A DNA stretch of 64,000 bases from positions 62,001 through 126,000 of the forward strand of contig JAQJVL010000157.1 of NCBI GenBank assembly GCA_035578905.1, in the 5' to 3' direction. Below, in pieces: positions 31,570 through 64,000 of the stretch. The notes beneath the pieces are model-generated. The model did no database searches, had not been told where the DNA came from, and worked only from the letters and a program-made list of their open reading frames with translations. The number at the start of each line of letters is the position of its first letter. The stretch's first letter is position 1. The position numbers were made by a program, and so were the translations under genes. Source of the DNA: Stictocephala bisonia (Eukaryota > Arthropoda > Insecta > Hemiptera > Membracidae).

Positions 31570-31954
31570 TACAAAGTGTTCAATTTGAAATTATAACATC
31601 ACTTTTTCAGATATCCGGAAGAATAATTGAGTTTTATAAATAGAGTAAATATTTTATGAAGACAACGACAAGAGCCATAAATTAAGTTGTATATTTTAGT
31701 AAGAAGCAGAAAGTGCCATGGAATACGTTTCTGGTTAGTTCTATTTGAGTATTTGACAATATAAAATTTTGATTATTTTAAATGTAGTTATGCTGAATTT
31801 AATTTAGCTTTATGATCAGAGGCAAGTGAAGCAACATTTATGGTCTAAAATAATTATATTTACAAAATTATTCTCATCTAACGAACGAAACAAGTGGAAG
31901 ACGACACTGAATAATCACGAATCACCTGATTGGAATTTGGATATGTAGATAGGG
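31570..31954. other. Unassigned AT-rich DNA
   Basis: No gene or repeat recognised between the minisatellite block and the next inverted-repeat element. Confidence 0.4.
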
Positions 31955-32880
31955 TTGGTTGAACAAAATCAATTTTTTTCAAACGCTTTAGGGCAGAAAA
32001 GTTGTCATATGGTGTAACAGGGAACATTACATATAAATGATCGAAATCGGTTAACATCTTTCTTAAATTGGTGGTCACTTTTAAGAAAAGTCTCTACTAG
32101 TAAATCTCCAAATCAAAGAGAAGTGCTCAGCCTGAAGGCGTCTAATGTAGCCGTTAACCAATCAGACACTCCAAGGTGATCACTATTTAGCGCTGTTGTA
32201 CCAAGTCGAACTCTCATTTGTCATTTTGGTTTTTGATTCAATGAACTTGGCTTACATCCATCATATTCACACTTATCTTCAGTAGTACTTTCGCTATCAA
32301 TATAATTTTTTGAAGAACCTGCAAATACTCGAGATTTTTCTTGAATGCTTAAACTTAGTATCCGCTTGATTCGATATTTATTGGTGAGGAGAGAGGGGCT
32401 TAGCAAGCAACCAAGGTCACTTGTGTCGATTTTTCTGTCTAGCTCTTGCAGTAGCTCTTACTGCATTTTAGCGAGCACACGTTTCCTTTGTTCTAGACAA
32501 CAAATCACAGCTGCAGTAACATCATGACATTTTGTAAATTTGTAATGATTTCTATGATTTTGCTCAAGCAAAACACATTCAGTAATTGATCTTAATTTAT
32601 TATATACATTAATTTCACTATAAATTAGGCGTATAAAACCAGAAAGTCAATATTTTATTAAAAGAAAACTGCTTAGAAAATTACTCAAATATCGGAATTT
32701 TTGAAAGATTTCAAAATCTTTAAGTGCAATGCGCGACCGGCAGATGTTAACCGGTTTCGGTCATTTATATGTCATTTTTCATCTTACATCATAGGGCACC
32801 TTTTCTGCCCTAGAGCGTTTGAAAAGAAAAATGTTGATATTTTTCAACCGACCCTGCTACGTGTAACAATGTAACATTTC
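31955..32880. mobile_element. Inverted-repeat element of about 0.9 kb
   Basis: The block 31955-32075 (AGGGTTGGTTGAACAAAATC, TTTCAAACGCTTTAGGGCAG, GATCGAAATCGGTTAACATC) is the diverged reverse complement of 32730-32880 (GATGTTAACCGGTTTCGGTC, CTGCCCTAGAGCGTTTGAAA, TCAACCGACCCTGC). The arms are about 120-150 bp around a 650-bp centre. A short minus-strand frame in the centre (32406-32221, MLSPSLLTNKYRIKRIL) has no identifiable domain. Superfamily and target duplication undetermined. Confidence 0.65.
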
Positions 32881-33954
32881 TATGTTTGTTTCATAAAAAG
32901 TTATACTTTTTAATGACAATAATATATTTAACTGATATATGTTTAATTTGTCTTGCTAACGAAAATGTTGGCCTATGTTGGTAACGGTACTGTAGTTAAA
33001 AAAAGATTTTTTCGATTTCAGTAAGATACATTAGTCTTCGATTTTGTATTCCTTAATTCCTTCAAGTACGTGTACAAGTCCACATATAAATAATTATTTT
33101 TAAATTCAATTAGTTTAAGCTTTGATTAATTTCAATGATTAATTAAAATTAATTAATTAAAGTTGATTAAAATTAATTAATTAATCAAAATATGATTGAT
33201 TAATTATTAATATATTGATTAAATAATTACAGTTGATCGATTATATTAAAGACCAAACATAATACAGACATGTCACCTTACGGAGTTTTCCATGCGTTTT
33301 TATAGGTCTGGCATCTAGCGGACGTTTTGTGAAGCATTGCATTTTTTTGGAGTGGAGATGTGCTGCTGAGCCATCCAGTGGTTAACGTTGGAACTACAGT
33401 ACTCTAAATATTCTTCAATATTGTTCTGCTGCAATTCTGGGGCCTGACACTGAAGACCATTTCTTGTCGAGCTCAGCTCACTCGACTAAAGCAACAGTTG
33501 AATCTTGTCCCAACATCGCTCTGCGTATATGAATCAACTATATTATTGAGTTTAAATTTATCATAATAATTGTTTTCATAAAATAATTGGTTTTAAAATT
33601 CTGTTCATCGACCTAATTTACCCTAGATACGAGACACTAGAAAAAGTGTATTGCGGGACGCCTGTTTTGCACGCGCTGTGAGCCTTTTTTTTTTTTTGTA
33701 AAATCACTAAAAAATAATAAACGAATCTATATACAATAAAACTGCATATCGTTTTTCTTATCATGAATCACACTTTTATATAAAACCATTATAGTTGGGC
33801 TAAAAACACTGTAAAAAATTGATATTGCGAGCAGAGTGAACATTTTCAATTTATGCGCATCGTATTTTTGTAAGTTGCAACCCTTATAGCTTTTATACAA
33901 CATTTCTAAGAAAAATTCCAAAATAGCCAAAATGTACCTTTTTCACTATTCATC
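32881..33954. other. Unassigned AT-rich DNA with TTAATTAA-rich patch
   Basis: 33120-33240 is dominated by TTAATTAATT-like simple sequence. Elsewhere no gene is recognised. Confidence 0.4.
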
Positions 33955-34385
33955 TCTAAGACGCCGATCGTAGAGATATGGGCGGAATGAAGAGGGGATG
34001 AGTATAGATGAACGAGTGTACTCATTGTTACTATTGAGTTCGACCTAGCTCAGAAAGGTCTATTTATTAATAGCTCAATAGCCTGGGCAACTATGGGACC
34101 TACAGCTTTACGTGGAATCCAAACCACGTAGTGTTGGTCTGATTTTCAGCTAACTGACAAGTCTGACACTCAGTTCTCTTTCCTATACAACATCCGAGCC
34201 CTGATTACCATTCAACGTGGACACCCCAGACTTCTCTAGTAGTGTCCACGTTGGTGGCAACCATTGAGCGGACGCCTTGTCGGTATTAAGAGGAACGATA
34301 ATGGAACCTATCGCTTACAATCTCCCAAACACTGTCCCGAAGTAGCTGGGTTACAGCACTGCACCACCAGCGCCCATATACTAAT
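33955..34385 (-). repeat. tRNA-derived SINE, about 0.4 kb
   Basis: Reading the minus strand from about 34380: GGGCGCTGGTGGTGCAGTGC contains an A box (TGGTGCAGTGC) and about 50 bases later comes GGTTCCATTATC, a diverged B box. A body of about 350 bp follows. The 3' half (on the plus strand CGCCGATCGTAGAGATATGG, GAGTGTACTCATTGTTACTA) is shared with 60505-60660, confirming a dispersed family. Confidence 0.7.
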
Positions 34386-36469
34386 TAGAGTTTCAATAGA
34401 AATATAAAATAATTTGTTGGAATAGTTTTACTAGAAAAAATAAAGTTGACAATTTTGTAGTACTAAAGTGTTAAGTATTTTATACACACAAGTGAAAGCA
34501 ATAAAATTGTTTAAAAATTTTTGTTTTACAGGGAATCATATATAGGCCTAGTATAGACTACGTAAGGTTTTTTTTACTTTGAAATAAGTGTAAATATTTT
34601 TTGTATACACGAAGAAAGCAAAAATATTTGTCTTCGCATGAAAAACTTACAACATTCCTTAAATTATATATAAATATTGTATCAGATTACTTTGAACTGT
34701 GTTCCTGGAAGTAAATTTTATTGTGAACAAGAATCATCTTTCTAGTAGAAAATAAAAAAAAGATTTTTTTTAGAAATGTATAAGCGGAACATGTATTTTT
34801 AACAAATTAAAAAAAAAAAAAGAATTAAGTTTAAACTCATACAAAAACATTTTTGGAGTTTTTTCTAAAACTTATTGTACAGCTCATTCACCCGAGTAAA
34901 TAATGTATAATTTCTTAAAGTTTATTTCGAAATAAATTTTGTAATTGAAAAAAAATTAGCCTTCAGCCTAAATAAAATTGTGAACTAACTATACTAAATG
35001 TGTACATTTTGTTGTTTTAAATAACCGAATCAAAAGTAAATAATTATTAAATTTATATTCGTTTATAATTTTATTAAATTGAATGACTAATAAACAATAG
35101 TAAATTATTTTATTAGTGGATTTGAAGTACAAGACTTAAAATGAAATGTAAATTACTGTTTTCAACTTTTTTATCCCGTTTACTTCAAACATTCAATGTA
35201 TTTAAATGATAACAACCCTACCTTACCAATATATGAACACAATTTAAAATTTCTTGTGTGTTTTGAAACACAGTATTTTTTATTTTGAATTTTATTGATA
35301 TTTAGTATTATTGTGATTTTTACGAAAAAGGTTTGCAATGAGAAAATATAGTGGGGTACCGTTGGAAGTTTTGTATTAGCACAGGTCTAGAGTTATACAG
35401 TAACGTAACTGTCTTTTACGTAATTTTCATGAAAAGTAGATATAAACAAATGTTTTTCTTAATATTAAATACATCGCAAGTGTGTTTTCTTACATATTGA
35501 AAACAAAAAGAATAATATTCAAGGGCAAGCAACATTGATTTGAAAGAAGGGTGGTATGCAAACCTAAGTCGCTCTTCCTTATCACGTTAACCGATAAAGA
35601 AGGACGAGGTATACATAAACAGAAAACAAATAGTTCAGCCAGACTGCCACTTGTTTTCCTTTAAGTTTTTCACTTATACGTTCAATTATATAAAAATGGT
35701 ACATTTATACGTATTATAAACACAGGTAATATTTTGTTATTTATCTCTACATTGAATTTAATTATGTTTATTTTAATGATTATCCATAATTTAGTTTTCT
35801 TGTTTCACAAAATCGTTTAAATAATTTCACGTTTCATGTTTAATAAAATATTGTACATAATTATTATCAAGTTTTAATGATATATTTGTAAAATAGAATG
35901 ATTATTAATAAAATTGTTTTCATTGTATAATGTTATTTATGCACGTTATAAAATTATCATGTTAGTATAATTATTACTCTTGTTTATTGGTAATTTTATA
36001 TTATTGTGATTTAAATTAATTCTGTCCTCATGTGACAATCTATGAATGAATGACACATTCAATACAACAATAATTTGGTAAAACTTATATAAAATAAAAT
36101 ATATAAACTCTATTTTTTAATTTATTTTCACTAAAGAGATATCTAAATATGTTTCAAAGTACTTCATAAATTTTTACTTCAGTACCATAATGTATTAGGC
36201 CTGTGTAGAGTTACTGTTCCGTTTAGTTCTCACACATTTTATAAATATCACTATACCACCATAGACTGTATTCAATTACTTTTTTAAGTTTTGTTAGCCG
36301 ACTGCATAACTAATTTACAATCCATATTCGTCCACTACTTGATGTTGGACTATGTATTATAAATATTGTTTTGTTTTATGTTTATTGTATAGCTTATCTT
36401 GAAGTTACAGTGAATAAATAGACTAACTTTATTTCATGTCGCATCCTTTTTTATTGAACTGTATTGTCT
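34386..36469. other. Two kilobases of AT-rich DNA, nothing recognised
   Basis: No open frame of note, terminal repeats or tandem array. Poly-A/T tracts are common. Confidence 0.4.
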
Positions 36470-36892
36470 TCATATAAATAGCTTGTAAAAGAAACAAAAT
36501 GTTACATTCAACAGACACGGCATACACCACTTTACAATGAATGAAATTACAATGATGGCCAACAAAGGCTTAACCGATAATAGATAAATAAAATATAACA
36601 AAAAATATAATAATAACGTAATAATATTGATTAATAAAGATAACAAGCAATAACAACAATTAAATAAGTGATCAAACAACAACACATTAACATGAACAAA
36701 TATAATATGTCTAAAAACAAAGTGGACAATCAAACAAGTAACAACAATATAGGAAAAAACAGAAGACATAATAAATAAACAGTCATAGCATTCAAGGAAG
36801 AAAACTTCATGTGCTATCCTCCGTTGCAGCTCGCCGAACCGCTCCCACTGCAGGAGATCGACTGAAGAGCCAATCTCGTTTCCGAAGCGCAT
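36470..36892 (-). CDS. Low-confidence minus-strand open frame
   Basis: Only the first 35 residues look protein-like (MRFGNEIGSSVDLLQWERFG then ELQRRIAHE). The remaining 100 residues are a hydrophobic run typical of translated AT-rich DNA. The start may be a fragment of a retroelement protein; the alternative frame over the same bases is also open. I do not recognise it. Confidence 0.15.
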   Translation of the reverse strand: MRFGNEIGSSVDLLQWERFGELQRRIAHEVFFLECYDCLFIMSSVFSYIVVTCLIVHFVFRHIIFVHVNVLLFDHLFNCCYCLLSLLINIITLLLYFLLYFIYLLSVKPLLAIIVISFIVKWCMPCLLNVTFCFFYKLFI

Positions 36893-37959
36893 CAGCCGAG
36901 GAATAGGACAGAATCTTAAATAATTTGTCCCAGCGTGGTCAAGCTCAAAGAGACGCAGACGTTATTCCCTCTACACCACCATCACTCCCCTGCCACGACA
37001 TTCCTCACTACCCGTGCGTAACAGCACTTATAAAACGTAGAGCTATCACATAATTAACATAAAAATCCTAATTATTACATAAATGTACATAACACGGTAA
37101 AATTTCGTAAGAATCGGTCCAGAAATAAGTGAGTTGGAAATATGTCAGCACACAGACACATATACGGACAGACAAAAATATTTTTTTTTCTCGAAAACCC
37201 CACTTTTTTTGTTCAGGGGATCCTAAATTAATTGGATTTTTAGACCAAATTGTAAAAGAATTGTTTACGATCACAATACTTTCTCTATGCTAACTCATAT
37301 GGGAGAAAGTAAAATCCTTTATAGGGTTTTAAAACAGAACTCATACAGCAATAATAATGAGACATATGAAATTTGTTTCTGTAATCACTAATGAAAATAT
37401 AATCCTTTATTTCAAAATATTTTAGATATTTACATATATGATGAAACAGGAAATACGTAAATATCATAGCCATAAGGTTACATTAAATATAAAAACAGAT
37501 TTTCTGATAAAAAGGAGGATTTTCAAAATATGATGAGGGATAAAGAGAGATATTTTTGCCTTTGGTGAGGGATATCTTTTTCTCCTTTGTGGAAACACTG
37601 GTTCTTAATGTTCAGGTTCGTTCAGTTGTTCAATGATTGCTATTGCGTTTGTCTTCACTACGTATGTTGGATTAAGTCTAAGGTTGAGCATTCGAAGAGC
37701 ATTCAGAATCGTATATCATAGTTACGAATTAATTAAAACTGAAGACTAGTTTGTATAACACAATGTTGGTATAATTTGTGATTGAGAATACAAATTGACA
37801 ATTGTTGTAGTAGTAGCTGTAGGAACCCGTGACAAAGACGACTGCGAAGAAGCTAAACTCATTTTTACAACATGGTGTAATGTATGATTTATGTGAACTG
37901 GAAAATATGTGTAGTGTTCAGCAACGTGAATCAACGTTTTCTTTATAAATCTTAATCGC
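36893..37959. other. RPB1 upstream region, mostly unassigned
   Basis: At 37085-37150 the sequence AAAATTTCGTAAGAATCGGT followed by CCAGAAATAAGTGAGTTGG, and then ACAGACACATATACGGACAG, resembles a motif found near the ends of many arthropod repeats. The rest is AT-rich without recognised genes. Confidence 0.35.
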
Positions 37960-38049
37960 ACTGTTTTGAAATGATTTTAAAAGGATTTAAACATTAACTT
38001 TGTAGTATTCACATCTCAAGTAACCTAGAATCCCCCTTTATCACGCAAA
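37960..38049 (+). promoter_or_regulatory. Presumed RPB1 5' leader and core promoter area
   Basis: Placed only by position, immediately upstream of the RPB1 start codon. A TATA-like TTTATAAAT lies at about 37941, some 105 bases before the ATG. No CpG-type or initiator element is clear. Transcription start data are needed. Confidence 0.25.
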
Positions 38050-63322
<25,273 letters not shown>

Positions 63323-63763
63323 GTGAACTTTATTATAAGTTACTTGATATTGTATAATATTGACTATATTAAATCCTGAACTTGAATGCTGACCCTGCCC
63401 TGAAAGAGTTGAGTAGAATGCAGCTGATTTGTTTTTGTAAAAAAATTAACGAATAGCTTATGAGTATAGTCTAATTACATGTTTGGATGCCTTTAAATCC
63501 TTATTTTTCTTAGTATAAAATTTAAAATTAATAGAAATTTACCATTTGCAATATATTGAATTATACAAATACAATTTCAAATTATTTTTAATTTTATATT
63601 TCTTCAGTTAATAATCATATAAAGCCTATTTATCCTGTTATACTTACAACTGATCTAGCTTTAAGATAAGCATAACATACTTTGTGCTTATCTTAAACTG
63701 TAATTAAGCTACCACCAGACAGAGACCAGAATATTAGTATAGTATAGAATATTAGTAGTATTA

Positions 63764-63805
63764 TATAATATTAGTATAATATTATAATATTATACTAATA
63801 TTATA
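63764..63805. repeat. 42-bp perfect AT palindrome
   Basis: The sequence centred between 63784 and 63785 (AATATTAGTATAATATTA and its mirror) is fully self-complementary over 42 bases. Related TAGTATAGTATAG-like units precede it. Confidence 0.92.
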
Positions 63806-63810
63806 ATGAA

Positions 63811-63930
63811 GAGTTCTCAAACGAGTTGATGTAAATATTGAAGCGAGACAGGGCGATGGTTTGTTCTCGATGTTATTTAATTTATTCTTAGGAGATAAAC
63901 TACAAGAATTAAAGAAAACAGAAGCATGAA
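63811..63930 (+). pseudogene. Possible reverse transcriptase fragment
   Basis: One frame gives KRVDVNIEARQGDGLFSMLF followed by NLFLGDKLQELKK. R-Q-G-D-x-L-S-x-x-L-F-N is the RT motif preceding the catalytic Y/F-x-D-D box in many retroelements. It is short and isolated. Confidence 0.4.
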
Positions 63931-64000
63931 TTTAAGTAGGAGTAAAGATAAATATACAGTAAAATCTCAATAGATTGACACGTGATACTTTGTTAGTCCT

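Larger units (their letters stand above)
63323..64000 (+). other. RpII215: Start of RPB1 intron 5
   Basis: GTGAAC donor at 63323. Contains an AT-rich perfect palindrome, a possible LINE RT fragment and, at 63955, a Tigger-like start (TACAGTAAAATCTCAATAGA). No further RPB1 exon identified. Confidence 0.7.

Noticed and set aside
33955..34385. Functional tRNA gene
   Set aside because: Same reason; the B box is diverged and the sequence continues into a shared SINE body.

Overview
This window looks like animal nuclear DNA, most likely insect: an intron-rich, AT-rich, repeat-saturated genome. The one host gene I recognise with certainty is the 5' part of the RNA polymerase II largest subunit (RPB1, insect RpII215/Polr2A), + strand, five coding exons (38050-38127, 49275-49407, 52540-52676, 57376-57534, 63029-63322). 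They join in phase to 267 clean residues with every expected N-terminal zinc ligand; the gene runs off the right edge. A hemipteran host is only an impression from sequence texture.

1-38 kb is mostly repeats. Two small exon-like blocks on the minus strand (13993-14077 and 829-1030) are phase-compatible and may be host exons separated by a stack of transposons: a TTAA-flanked element (2214-13958) holds a PHD-finger LINE, which is broken by a piggyBac (about 3102-5004), by an unassigned 2.5-kb DNA transposon with a 6-bp duplication (7417-9901), and by a P-type/THAP element (10169-12640) that itself carries a TA-flanked MITE (11286-11780). Further right come a decayed piggyBac transposase, a mariner-type MITE, another TTAA element, LINE 3' fragments, an SGNH-hydrolase retroelement ORF, a probable Penelope-like remnant, LTR-like DNA, a 36-bp G-quadruplex-prone minisatellite arranged in two opposed arms (30590-31335), an inverted-repeat element and a tRNA-derived SINE.

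38-63 kb is RPB1. Intron 1 (11.1 kb) holds a minus-strand LINE carrying a palindromic mariner derivative and an 8-bp-TSD foldback element, further copies of that foldback family, a piggyBac-type element and a decayed orphan ORF. Intron 3 holds three different TTAA-flanked elements in under 4 kb. Intron 4 holds a 3.25-kb hAT element with a Harbinger-type element inside it. Exon phases stay intact throughout.

No operon, rRNA gene, functional tRNA gene or CRISPR array was seen. The best candidates for something undescribed are the 6-bp-TSD transposon with a repeated AAAAACGTT motif, the opposed-arm minisatellite, and the foldback family with a GC-rich palindromic centre. All coordinates come from reading by eye; no alignments or database searches were run.
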